From: Malachius bipustulatus
Taxonomy: Eukaryota; Arthropoda; Insecta; Coleoptera; Melyridae
Assembly (NCBI GenBank): GCA_910589415.1
Contig: OU342639.1
Coordinates: 23,444,268 to 23,508,267, forward strand
Length of the DNA: 64,000 bases
Direction of reading: 5' to 3'
The notes beneath the pieces were generated by a model. It made no database searches and was not told the DNA's origin. It saw only the letters and a program-made list of their open reading frames with translations. A program made the translations under genes and the position numbers. Positions 43,473-54,135 of the stretch are shown here, in pieces. Each line of letters opens with the position of its first letter. The first letter of the stretch is position 1.

Positions 43473-43916
43473 CTATGACGCTCTGGGAGCGGTGCATGAG
43501 CGGAGATATCGATTCACGTTGGCCTTGAATCTCTGTAAGTTGTATACTTCGGGAAACACGCCCTTTGGAATGCTATTCCAAAGTGATGCGGTTCTATACA
43601 TAAAAGAAGTCTGAAATAGGGTGGTACGAGGTGTAACGAGCTGAACCTGATACGGATGAGCGTCTGCGGCTCGGCGTGTATTTCTGCCCGGTCTTGATCT
43701 TGGTGGGATCAAGCGGGCGACGTCTTTTGAACACTTTCCATTAAAATATCTGTAAAACAGACTCAGGTCAGCTACTCTTCTTCGATGTTCGAGAGTGTCT
43801 AAATTTTTTGTCAAATCTGGGTCCCCAATCAAGCGGATGACTCTTTTCTGAATAGAGTCGAGTAGTCTCAGCGTATGTTTGGGAGCTGAGCTCCAAACAT
43901 GTGAGCAGTATTCCAA
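43473..43916 (-). pseudogene. C-terminal part of non-LTR polyprotein
   Basis: 147 codons continuing the reverse-transcriptase frame after a single frameshift near 43920-43950. It begins EYCSHVWSSAPKHTLRLLDS, then QKRVIRLI, LEHRRRVADLSLFYRYFNGK, a LIPPRSRPGRNTRRA stretch, and ends FPEVYNLQRFKANVNRYL before CTAPRAS. This RRxxxxLxLFYRxxxGxC and FKxxVxxYL layout is the conserved C-terminal domain of CR1/Jockey-type ORF2. No separate start is implied; the first Met is incidental. Confidence 0.88.
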
Positions 43917-43952
43917 GGATGGTCGGATTTGAGCCTTGTATAAGAGGAGAAG

Positions 43953-45207
43953 CTATTGTGGTGTATAAAATTTCTTCGTGCGGAAGAGTGTTCCAAGTTT
44001 TTGAGAAGCACTCTTCGCCAGACCAGCAACATGATCATGCCAAGACATGTTCGCTCCGAGGCTCATTCCAAGTAAACGAAGAGATGACGCTGGGGTAAGA
44101 GAGTGTCCCGCCATCATCATGTCTGGCTCCAAAACGTTGGTCTTTTTGGAGAAGATGACTGCTTGGGTTTTTCCAGCATTGAATTGGACTTGGTTTCTAT
44201 CGCCCCAAGTTAGAATGTCCCGCAAGTCATTGTTAAGTATGGCAACTTCTTGCTCCCTGCGAATCTGTGCGTCGATGACAGATGTTCGCGCATCTAACGT
44301 ATAAGAAGATATGAGGGTACTATCGTCGGCAAAACTGTATATTGGATTTTTTGTAGTTTCAAGCAAGTCGTTTATGAATATTAGAAAAAGAGTCGGAGAT
44401 AAAATGGATCCCTGTGGCACACCGGCATTGATGGAAAAGGTCTCAGAAAGAACTCCATCGACTGCCACCTGTAATGAACGATCTCCGAGATAACTCGCAA
44501 GCCACAAGCAGAATTTCTCGGGCATGCCATAGGCCTGCAGTTTTGCCAACAGTCCATCATGCCAAACACGGTCGAAAGCTCTAGAAATATCAAGCGCAAC
44601 CCCTCGAGACTCCCCATGGTGTTCGATTGCGCCGTTCCACAGCTCGGTGACGTAAGTGAGGAGGTCACCAGTTGACCTCTGTTTACGGAATCCGTACTGG
44701 CGGTCGCTGATTATGTTAGCTCCTTCCAAGTATTTTAAAAGATGTTGGTTAATAGCTTTCTCCATAATCTTGGATATTACTGAAAGCAGTGCCACTGGTC
44801 GATAGTTACTTGGTATAGTCTTTTTGCCTTTCTTGGGAATAGGTTGGATCCGTGCACATTTCCAACAAGAAGGAAATATTCCCTTTTTATACGACAAGTT
44901 GAAAAGTCGGTAGAAAACAGATGACAGCTCAGTGGCGCATTTTTTTAGTACGATAACAGGTACGTCATCGGGCCCAGAAGCTTTGTTTGGGTCTAAGGCT
45001 AACATAATGCTCTTTATGACCCGCTGTCGGAAAACAATGTCTGACATTTTGGTCTCCACGGAAGGGATCATTGGCGGAGTTCTTCCATGAAAGTCGACGG
45101 AAGAGTATGAAGAAAACACTCCCGCCAACAAGTTCGCCTTCTCAGTAGCCGTGCGGATGCGATAGTCCCATCTGTCCGTGTAAGTGGTGGAATCGTGGAT
45201 CTGGTGA
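43953..45207 (-). pseudogene. Reverse transcriptase of CR1/Jockey-like non-LTR retrotransposon
   Basis: An open frame of 437 codons extends to 45266, but its first 18 residues lie outside the element. Motifs by residue: DPNKASGPDDVPVIVL (92-107, start of RT), NYRPVALLSVISKIMEK (154-170), QYGFRKQRSTGDLL (190-203), ALDISRAFDRVWHDGLL (224-240, first catalytic Asp), AGVPQGSILSPTLFLIFIND (281-300), FADDSTL (312-318, the YxDD box with F and A), and QVQFNAGKTQAVIFSK downstream. Every RT block is present and in order. It copies RNA at a nicked target in the nucleus. It ends prematurely at the frameshift and has no endonuclease, so it is probably not autonomous. Confidence 0.92.
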
Positions 45208-45235
45208 GTTAATTCCATATAATATGGAATTAACT
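45207..45235. repeat. 29-bp perfect palindrome at the retrotransposon 5' junction
   Basis: agttaattccatat, a single a, then atatggaattaact. The 14-bp arms are exact. It sits where similarity to the retrotransposon stops, so it may be the junction product of integration or a pre-existing hairpin target. Confidence 0.85.
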
Positions 45236-46131
45236 TGACAAGAAAATGAACCCATAAGGGGGTCATGTAGTTTTATATTTCGAACCAATGCCTTCGTAGT
45301 CGTACATGATGACAGCATATAGAATGTTATAGCACTAAACTGGTGAAATTCGCTAACAACTTCACCACATTGATAATAATAGTAGCGAGAACTGAAAATC
45401 AAAACCACTGGAAGAGGATGGCTTCACCTACCTTACAGCCAAAAATACTTGGATTATGATTTTGAGACGCAGTTTATGAAAAAAAAAGACATTTTGAATA
45501 TTTCCACCATTTTAAAAATGCATTCTCCGAAATTTCGTAGTTAAAGTTCATTAGTATAATAGTCTAGTGTAGAAATTTCACTCCGATCCCTTTGAATACG
45601 TGCCATAAAATGGAAAAATTAGGCAAACAAAAAAGAAGGGAAATTTAGCTACTTTCCTCCTAAAAATAATAATATATGTAATGGACCAGTGAGGATTAAG
45701 ACTACAATAACATCTTACTGTTCAATCGTTAAAACATGTAAACTTCTTATTTACAAAACAAGTGGTAGTCGGTAGACAATACATGACACCGCAACAGGTA
45801 ATCAATCAATGTTTATAAACATGATAAGGCGCATCGAGCCGAGTGTATTGTTTATTACACTGGCATTGATCACCACCTTGAACGGATAATACACACAGAG
45901 ACTAAAACTAGATTTAATTCAAATACAAGGCTCTCGCTGTTCTCAATCTCGTTATTCACGTTATCGAGATGTAGTCATTATTAATAGATAACGATTATTA
46001 GATCATTATCGTTGAGACACAGTTGTAATAGTTATCGTTGTCTTAATAAAACCAAGTGAAACCTATGTAATATCAAATTTTAAACTAGTGCATAGTTCGG
46101 AAATAGTATATTGTGTATAGTATGTATACTC
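45236..46131. other. 0.9 kb, nothing recognised
   Basis: No repeat or motif-bearing frame. A 16-bp inverted word pair, ggcttcacctacctta and similar, is not well supported. Confidence 0.35.
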
Positions 46132-46180
46132 GTGTGAATTGTGACACTCGACTTCGTCTCGTGTCACAATTGTTTCACAC
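46132..46180. repeat. Imperfect palindrome next to the TIR element
   Basis: gtgtgaattgtgacac (46132-46147) faces gtgtcacaattgtttcacac (46161-46180). The arms pair with one 3-nt bulge, with loop tcgacttcgtctc. It ends 5 bp before the TIR at 46186. Confidence 0.8.
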
Positions 46181-46185
46181 AGTAC

Positions 46186-47112
46186 TTTTCCTACGACCAC
46201 AATTTAACAGATTAATTATTTAACAAATTTAACACATAAATTATTTTTTCTGACAATGCTCTGCTTTTATGACCTTGTCTCCAATTTATGAAATGTTTAT
46301 AAGCAGATTCGTATTTTTCTCTCGAAACTACAGGTAGCAAATTCAAAGAACACAAACCTGCTTGTTTTCTGACTTCAGGTGGTGTATTTTCTGCTTCAGA
46401 TTCAGAGGAATTACAATCCATTATAATGATAGGTACCTAACTAAAGATTATTTTGTCAGACTAGACCTACTTTTGTAAGTAGGTATTATTTTCAATTCTA
46501 CCAATGACTTTTTAATATTACTATTATATACTGTTAAATCATTGAATTCTACCGACAATATTATTATTATTTATTATTAGACTCCGTATAAACTAAAAAT
46601 AAGTGACGTGAGCGTGGAGACGTGGTAGATAATAACAATGATTTAAGAGAGGTTAGTATATCATTGATATGCAGCTTCTACACAACGCAGGCGCTGTGCG
46701 TCGTCGATGGAAGTTAGTAGAGGTGTGCGAGTTATTTTCACGATCACGTTCGTGAATTTGATTTGAACGCTACTAATGCTGTTATTAGCGATCAACTCGT
46801 AAATTTTAATAATTACTGCCACAAGAGAATAATGAGTATATTTTATAGTCTTGTCGGGTTCTATGTTATCCCATTTGTGTTTATTTTATTACCTTGAAAC
46901 TTTAAATGAATAGTTATTCCATTAACAATAAGTAACAGTTGAGTTCTCAGTTACCGCCCATCACTATTGTTTACATTAAAACTGTACGGAAACGATTTTT
47001 GGCTATGCGTTATGTCACTTTGTCGCACAGTTTTGGATACGTGAGAAATCTGCTAGTTTGCGCACAAAAAACGATGCGCAAAGTAGTGTTTTGTATAGTG
47101 GTCGTAGGAAAA
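46186..47112. mobile_element. Element with 15-bp TIRs and a tyrosine-recombinase fragment
   Basis: ttttcctacgaccac (46186-46200) is matched exactly in reverse complement at 47098-47112. Just inside the left end a minus-strand frame encodes a recombinase-like N-terminus. The centre (46440-47090) is non-coding, with a CpG-bearing patch near 46680-46750. No target duplication was identified. Because tyrosine-recombinase elements such as Cryptons usually lack TIRs, the TIR may belong to a different element or be coincidental, though 15 of 15 matches is unlikely by chance. Confidence 0.5.
46212..46421 (-). pseudogene. N-terminal fragment of a tyrosine-recombinase-like protein
   Basis: A 69-codon frame with an acidic start (SSESEAENTPPE), then LLPVVSREKYESAYKHFINW and RALSEKIIYVLNLL. 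This is the layout of the SAM-like core-binding domain in insect phage-integrase/tyrosine-recombinase-like proteins, where a (L)LPxxSxxKYExxYxxFxxW block precedes a SExxLLxYFxEL block. I recognise the family pattern, not an exact homologue. The usual protein continues for more than 200 residues to a catalytic R...HxxR...Y domain, entirely absent here. The start is the first Met before the acidic stretch. Confidence 0.6.
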
Positions 47113-49018
47113 CGTTTTTCCCATTTTGTTAAAAAGGCCTTTTAAAGGTTTCCTCCATCTTGCATATACCAGGTACCTATTAAAAAAATATCAATTTTGG
47201 CAGGTGAATTTAGGAAAGCCGCTTTTTAGGGGTCCTGGAGTCAGTATCGATAGACATTAGATGGTCTGGGGTAATTTTCACGATCTAGAAGTGCCCTCGA
47301 GCATTTTCTAATATAAAGTAGACAAAAACTACCCCAAAAAGAATATTGTGAAAGAATTTTATATTCATATCCTGAAGATTTGAAATCCGTATTCGAACCG
47401 TTTTCATAACAGGGACTTTAAGTCGCTATCTGTGTGTGAGAGTGTTCAGAACGACTTTGGATTTGCGATCACATTCTAAATGAACAGTCACGAGATTTTG
47501 CGAAAACGCTGGTTTGAAGTGCAACGGAAAGCGTTTAACTTAACTGAGAACAATCGTTAAAAAATCTACGTCTGGAGTGGCGTCGGGGCAGTATTTTCTC
47601 AAACTCGTTACTTTTCTATCCGTTTCGGTACATTAAAGAATGAATGTGAGAACTATGTGACTCCCTATAGACACTCGAAGTTTACAATGTTCTGAGTTGA
47701 TGCGCCACTTCACAATTTACTGTCCGTAGAAATATATAAAAATTTTATCTTTACTACTTTAGCATTGTCATGTCTCTTTTTAACTCTTCTAATCTATTGC
47801 ATTGAAAGAGTAAATAAGAAAACTTGTAAACAAAAGAATAAAGATGTAAACAGGACTGTTAATCATTATTTCAGTAATTATTTCAGAATAATAATTACAA
47901 AAACAATTGTGTTATTTGAATCTGATGAAAAAATCCGATATTAATACTTTCAGGACTTTGAACTGTTCGTGCCACATCCACATAATCAACCTCCCGAATT
48001 TTCTTTGGACGCATTCTGTTTTTTCAGTCAGCGAACTGCGCAATACGTTGAATTGAAAAAATAAAGAAATGTTTTTTATTTGATACCTGGATAAATGTCG
48101 GGTATATATAAAGACCTTGGAGCTTATTTGTGAGCTTAAATCGATAAGTCTAATCCTGCAGTGTAATTACTAAGACAAAAGCACCTGTGATGAAATAACA
48201 TTTCAAGCAATTTACTTTGAATTGCTTAAGTTGGATTTAATTATCATATCACATAAAGAAATTACTGAAAGTGATTTTATATCCCACCTATAGGGAATCA
48301 CTGACGTGTTTTAAATAAAATGGTGTGTCGAGGTCTATATAAGCGAAGCTTTAGAAACGTAAGTAATATTCTCTTTTTGTTTCACCTGGTTATTTATATT
48401 TTTCCAGTGCGTCGAGTTTAGTAACAGAGAGACAAGTATTATTCAGGTTAAGTAGTGTCAAGTACGAAATAAACAGCAATTAGCCTTTAGAAAGCAAATA
48501 AATAATCATCTGGAGTCGTTATTTTGCTAAAGTCGTTCAAATCTGTTGTGCTACGTATATAGGACACATAAATCTCAGTCGTGATTGTTCTCTAGGATTT
48601 CGTATCCTATGGAAACAAGCTAAGGGAAAACAAAACGGAATCGTGGCAATATGGATTCGAAATATTCTACTATGTAAATCATATAAGAAGAATTTAATTT
48701 TGTTCCAGTCTTTAGAGAGTGATACTCCTTTAATATGGTGGCAAGCGAAAATCTCCAACAAAGAAAACTGAGAAAATTGTTTCCTTAATCACTCAAACGT
48801 GTTTCATATTTTTACTCCAACGTGAATATAAATGGATATAATACAGAATTTGAATTTATATGTAGAATGTCACACCATATATAATTCGATAACAAGGGTG
48901 AAATGCAGTTGAAGAAAATTACATAAACGTATAATAATTTTCTACGATAGGTTATTTTGCGAGAGTGCTGATTTTGAAAGATATGTTTGAATTAATATGA
49001 GAAAAATGTAACCATTTG
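47113..49018. other. 1.9 kb, nothing recognised
   Basis: AT-rich, with no repeat unit, motif or RNA fold noted on either strand. Confidence 0.35.
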
Positions 49019-49052
49019 AGATAGATAGATAGAGATAGATAGATAGGGAGAT
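49019..49052 (+). repeat. (GATA)n microsatellite
   Basis: About eight GATA units with one gaga and one gggaga interruption. Confidence 0.9.
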
Positions 49053-49289
49053 AAGTGTTCAAAAGCGTTGCATTAGAAAGCCCTCTCTCTGGATAGAAGT
49101 CAAAACCCTTGAACCACATGCATATGTTCAAGTACTCGCCTGACAACATCATCCAGCTGGTCGACAAGATCTGAAGGGAATACCAAATCAGTGAAGCTTA
49201 TTTTGCTTTAACAATTATACAACAAAGAATGGTGTCTTTAAAGCCTTACTACTTTTAAACTCTCTTGTGTTACGCAGTAATTATCCCAA

Positions 49290-49860
49290 TAGTTCATTCA
49301 AGGAGTTGCAAGACATGATTCGCAAAATAAAAATCCGAACTCAAGTGTACACCCAGATCTTGGATCTCGCTGACGCGATCCAGTAATACCCCTGATATGG
49401 TATAATCAAAAACCACTGCAGAGCGTCTTCTGCTATATAACATGACTTTACACTTATCAATATTAACCTGCATCCCACTGACTGAACACCGTCCAATCAC
49501 ACTATCTAAGCACCGCTGGAGGCACAAACAATCATCATCTACTTCTATAGCCTTAAAGATCTTAAGATCTTTAGCTGAGCTCATCACATACGCTGTGTAG
49601 AAATAAAATGAACAGAATTGGTCTCAGATGGTACCCTGTGGTACTCTAGACACTGGAATAAATGCCGCTGAAGAGTACCAATTATATGATACGAACTGCT
49701 GACGGTCAATCTGATATGATCTCGAAAGCTCGAGAAGATTTTCGCTAAATCCAGGAGCATCCAATCTGTTGACGTTGAGCAATATTCTATGATTCACCCT
49801 ATCAAATGCCTTAGATAGGTCTGTGTAAATCACGTCAACCTGTCTTCTAATATCTAGAGC
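49290..49860 (-). pseudogene. Non-LTR reverse transcriptase remnant
   Basis: The minus strand reads YTDLSKAFDRVNHRILL (first catalytic region), then a drifted segment ending SRVPQGTI (the GVPQGSxL block). After a gap over the lost YADD box it continues AKDLKIFKAIEVDDDCLCLQ, IGRCSVSGMQVNIDKCKVML and LDRVSEIQDLGVHLSSDFYF, all characteristic of CR1/Jockey/R1-type RT between YADD and the thumb. Stops at both joins show it is dead. It differs from the 44-kb family. Confidence 0.85.
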
Positions 49861-49899
49861 TTCAGAGATAAACTAAGAGAAGCAGTCTAAAAAAATCTT

Positions 49900-50190
49900 A
49901 TGCTACTTTTACTGCGGAGGATCTTTGACGCAACTAACGAACTGTCAAATACTACCTTGACTAAACGTGGATGGACTCTATCGTTTCGTCTATTAGATTC
50001 GAGGCGAGAAGCAGACCTATAGCAGCCTGAATCGAACCTAACTGGCAACGTCTTGAAAATATCGACAACGTCCTCCGACTCAGGCAGGCCAATACTATTA
50101 CGTTACTCTGGCGTTTTATCCTTTCCTTTTGCTTCCCAAACCAAAGACTCAAACATAGCATCAGGTGTCGAATTTTCTGGTGACAAGTTA
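49900..50190 (-). pseudogene. Likely ORF1 (gag-like) fragment of a non-LTR retrotransposon
   Basis: The minus strand reads SPENSTPDAMFESLVWEA, then DVVDIFKTLPVRFD and, frameshifted, RLVKVVFDSSLVASKIL. The last block resembles the RPRPLKVxFxxxxxxxxIL core of ORF1 proteins that bind element RNA. It lies directly upstream (minus strand) of the RT piece at 49290-49860, so both may be one internally deleted insertion. Confidence 0.5.
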
Positions 50191-50406
50191 CAAAAACATA
50201 TAACACACATACAATTAAAATGTATAGGACATAAAACAACAAAAATTTCAACACAAAAATTCCTCTATCTTAAAAATAATTTTGTTGGATAAAATTTCTT
50301 TGACGCAATTTTTAAACATCGATCGCTTATCATAGATCTTTACTAAAATAGGTAGTGATAAAAAAATTATATACACAGGTGATTTATGACATTTTGATTA
50401 TAGCTT

Positions 50407-51130
50407 TTACTCGATTAAACGGGATTGATGGTTCATTTTTACTTCGCGTACTATAGCGATGAAAATCGTAGTTTCTTTTGACCTTATTTCCATTGTCAAA
50501 CACATACAAGACACAGGAGAGTATATACAAGGAAGTTCTTTAGTCAGTGCAGTTTCCCGGTTTCCAAACTTCATCATTCTTCTTACTGTAAACAGAGCCC
50601 AGGACAGCTTCTTGGCAAGTATCTCAATGTGCTTATTCCACTTGGGATCATGTCGAAAAGTGACACCCAAAAAACTTATGTGTTATCTTTTCTCTAGTTT
50701 GGTCATAGAAAAAAGTAGTTGTCTGTCTTATTCTTATTGTGTAAAAGTTCTTTGGCGCTTAACCAATTGGTGGCAGTTTCTAAACCTAACTTTGACTTTT
50801 TTCAATTACAGACCTCATATCCATCCCTCCTTTAATAAAGGCTGTATCATCTGCAAACTTACATACGTGAGTGTATGGTACGCTTGATGCCAGGTCATTG
50901 ATGTAGTAATAGAAAAATAGTATCAGACCCAACACTGATCCCTGCGGAACTACTTGCAGTATATTCTGACTTTTTGACAATTTCTAATTAAACATCACTT
51001 GCTGATGAATGAAAATATCATGGTCGAGGCTGTCGAATGCCTTACTCAAACCACAGCATGCAATCTGGGTATCGACCTGCATCTTAAATCCATTATAAGG
51101 ATCTCTTCTGCTTCGTCAAAAAATCACCTG
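50407..51130 (-). pseudogene. Second non-LTR reverse transcriptase remnant
   Basis: Minus-strand order: GLSKAFDSLDHDIF (near 51040), KSQNILQVVPQGSVLGLILF, YYYINDLASSVPYTHVCKFA and its FADDTAF catalytic box, then GVTFRHDPKWNKHIEILAKK and LSWALFTVRRMMKF from the thumb. Several stops and frameshifts intervene. The order of all blocks is right for a CR1/Jockey-type element. It is distinct in sequence from the 49-kb and 44-kb pieces. Confidence 0.85.
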
Positions 51131-53264
51131 TAATCTGTTTTTGCTATCTCCTCATTTAGTTTGCTCCCATATTTACACAGAAGTGGTTAAGGCTGTCTGG
51201 ATTTAAAATACTCTTCGTTGGAGCTTGTTTGAATGTGAAACTTTCGCTCTTGGTGACGTTACTAATAGATACCTAACGTCAGAGACCAATTCTCACCAAA
51301 ATATGACTTCAACTGCATTCAGATTCTTCATTTTCGTTACATCAACCTTCCCGTTGTGAGCACACTGGTTATCTGAACTGGAATCTCCTGTGTCTTGTGA
51401 TCAGCAACATGGGGTTCATGAGTCGGGGCATACACCGCTGGATGACATTCAAGTCGGCATGATTTGTTCTAAGTTGTGCCACTATATAGTTTAGCTGGCC
51501 GGGAGATTCCTAGCACCCCTAATACTCCATAAGCAGCGCCTGTACTCGGGGCCGTTGTATTTTATCAGCTTCCATCATTAGTTCTTCCTGGAGAGTACCT
51601 AGTAATGAAGTACCTTGCCTTCTTCATCCTCATGCCGTTGACAAATGGTTTAGTTTCTCCGCCTTTGGGGTCGGTTTCTCAGCCCCAGAACAATAGCTTG
51701 CCCTTACTTGACAAGTTAAGTTTGTTTGCTTATACCGGCGCACACGTTCACCCCTCACCACGTTGAGGTGTAAATCGGGAATATTCCATCATTGAGTACT
51801 GAGACCAAAAGTCATTTCTCAGACTCTCAAGTAATTTAGGAGGGTTCCACACTAGTAATGTAATATACTAATTTCAGCTCAGCGCCTATATACAATTTGT
51901 AACGTACCTTACTGGGGTCTTGTACAAACCCGGTGGAAATCTCCGTGGTCCTTCCTGAAAAGCTTACCAAAAATTGACCTGGTTCTTTAAGGCGAGCGAA
52001 AGCGTTTTGATGGGAAGTGATGCTGGGAGAAATAAAAGAAGTATTTCATTTCTCAGACCATTTTAATTCAAAAAGCTAAGTCTTTAAATGATTTTACAAT
52101 GTTAAGGAGTTTTCCTCCAATTTCCATTACTTTTCAAAGTTTCGTGAAAAAAAATGTTTTGATTTCCCTGGATATTTAACAATATTAGACTGAATTGATA
52201 ATTAATGGTTTCCCTGGCTTTTGATGATAATTTTAATTTGATTGATTTTAATTGATTCATTGATCTGTCTGAAAATCTAAATTAATCTGTCAATAATTAA
52301 TTGGTCTATTCTATCCTCTAGGTTGTGATGGTCTCCTGGTCCTTTGATTTTATTCTGAAAAGAAGGAGAAAATTCGGGAGAGTATGATGTTCAAACATTT
52401 TTGACATTCGATGTGATTAAAAAATGTAATCATTATCGGTAACCCCTTCTCGAGTGTTACTGAGTAACCTAATCATTTTAGTTTTAGCACTTTGCTATTA
52501 TTTCTAGGCTTTCCTAGTTCTTTGGGTAATTATTGTAGGATTAGGTGAGATTATAATGCAAGTATTTAAATTAGCCTTTAGGACAGGCGAAATTTATTCT
52601 GAATTGAGCATTGATTTAATTGCTGAAATTAATTACTTGTAATTAATAATGTGTTATTGGTATGGTGCTTTCGAGTTAACTTTTCGTAGGTTTATAAAAA
52701 GACTAAAAATGTGCTTAGCTTTAAAGGGTTTAATTTTCCCTGTTTGATTTTGTATATTTGATAGGTTTGTTTATAGACTTTCAATTGAAGTCCACTTTTA
52801 TTAAATTCTTTGTATAAAAATATTAGGCCTTAGTCCATTGTGTCTTTGGTTACCTTAGTAACAGAATATGATTGGTTCATAAGCTTAAAAGTATAAATAT
52901 TGCGCATTGTGTTTGTTTATTTGGTTTATTAGGTTTATCAGAAAATATTTCGACTGATAATAATTCATTTAGTTTGTCTTTTTAGACTTAAAGAATAGTT
53001 CACCATCGGTGAGGCTATGTTAGTGTTAATTGATTATTAGATATTATAAATTATACGATAATCTCCTAATCATAGAGTTTTGATTGGATCGCTTTTGCGA
53101 GATAATTATTTATGATTATGTTCGAGATTTTATTTATAATGATAGTCTCTTTTGGACTGTTTAATATTCCTGTTATCTTTGTAACATTTACCAATGTTGG
53201 TAGGTACTATTTTATATTGATTTTAGATTTGTTTGGTTTATAGTGCTAACGTCACTTGTACAGT
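51131..53264. other. 2.1 kb, no gene recognised
   Basis: 51400-51800 has balanced composition. From about 51880 the sequence changes character, starting tgtaacgtaccttactgggg, and becomes T-rich on the plus strand. No second copy of that block was found, so I cannot support an LTR. No coding motif recognised. Confidence 0.35.
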
Positions 53265-53269
53265 TAATT

Positions 53270-53292
53270 TCCTCACTCTCTCTCTCTCTCTT
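53270..53292 (+). repeat. (CT)n microsatellite
   Basis: tcactctctctctctctctc-type run; the only sizeable dinucleotide CT tract in the region. Confidence 0.85.
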
Positions 53293-53498
53293 TTATTATT
53301 CCTGTTTGTTTCACTGTTAATGAATCATCTGACCAGGTAAGGATAAGGAAAAACCAGATTGTGTAGGGAACAGTACTGCCGTCACCTGACGAAAGACAAA
53401 AGAACGACATCTCCAAGCCCGGAGGGTAGCGAATTGACCGCGCCGGGTCGACAAATAATTAATATCCCACGTTGCGAAACGTCTTTTGCGCTCGAGTG

Positions 53499-53566
53499 TT
53501 TTATATTTATCGTTGCAGCAATTTGCTGAATATTTTATATTTATCGTTGCAGCAATTTGCTGAATA
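53499..53566 (+). repeat. 34-bp perfect tandem duplication
   Basis: Unit ttttatatttatcgttgcag followed by caatttgctgaata, present twice back to back (53499-53532 and 53533-53566) without mismatch, so it is recent. Confidence 0.92.
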
Positions 53567-53649
53567 ATTATGTTGTTTTCGTTGGCCGTCTGGTTGGTAT
53601 AGAATTTTATTATAATTGTTGGTATTTTGATGTAAGTTTAATAATTTTT

Positions 53650-54135
53650 GTTGGGCCTCTTGGGCTAATAGGTAATGTTTGCTGGTATTTTGATTTTTGT
53701 TTATGCCTTTTTCGGCGTGATGGTTTTATCACATTTGATATAAAATATACTGTTGATTTGGCCTCGTTGGGCATAATTGTTTATAATGTTTGTTATAAAT
53801 ATAGTTTTGGTTTACCCGCTTTGGGCATGATTGTTGATAGTATTTGTTTATAAATATATTTTTGGTTTAGCCGCTTTTGGGCATGATTGTTGATAATATT
53901 TGTTATTAAATATAGTTTTGGTTTACCCGCTTTGGGCATAATATTTGTGGATGAATATGGTTTTGGTTTGGCCGCTTTTGGGCGATAATATTTATGGTTT
54001 TGGTTTGGCCTCTTTTGGGCGATAATATTTGTTTATAAATATGGTTTAGGTTTGGCCGCTTTGGGCATAATTGGTTATAGTATCTGTTGATAAATGTAGT
54101 TTTGGGTTTTGTTGTTGCCTTGTTGGGCATAGTAG
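53650..54135 (+). repeat. Minisatellite, 37-64-bp units keyed by ttgggc
   Basis: About nine imperfect units of the type ttttggtttggccgc, then ttttgggcataat, then tgtttataaatat. The word ttgggc recurs near 53655, 53770, 53823, 53877, 53931, 53976, 54013, 54060 and 54124. Unit length varies by internal deletion. Frames through it (98 codons plus, 74 minus) are a by-product of the repetition. Confidence 0.85.

Larger units (their letters stand above)
43427..45207 (-). mobile_element. CR1/Jockey-like non-LTR retrotransposon, 5'-truncated
   Basis: Minus-strand element with the 3' poly(A) tract at 43427-43440, a coding region reading through reverse transcriptase to the protein C-terminus, and a 5' end lost at about 45207 beside a perfect palindrome. 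Endonuclease and ORF1 are missing, as expected for 5' truncation in target-primed reverse transcription. It is the best preserved retroelement here, with one frame break. Older relatives lie at 5043-5336 and 6780-7500. Confidence 0.9.

Noticed and set aside
53557..54130. 98- and 74-codon frames across the ttgggc array
   Set aside because: Both follow the tandem repeat in opposite directions and show only the repeat's translated pattern, with varying unit lengths that break frame.
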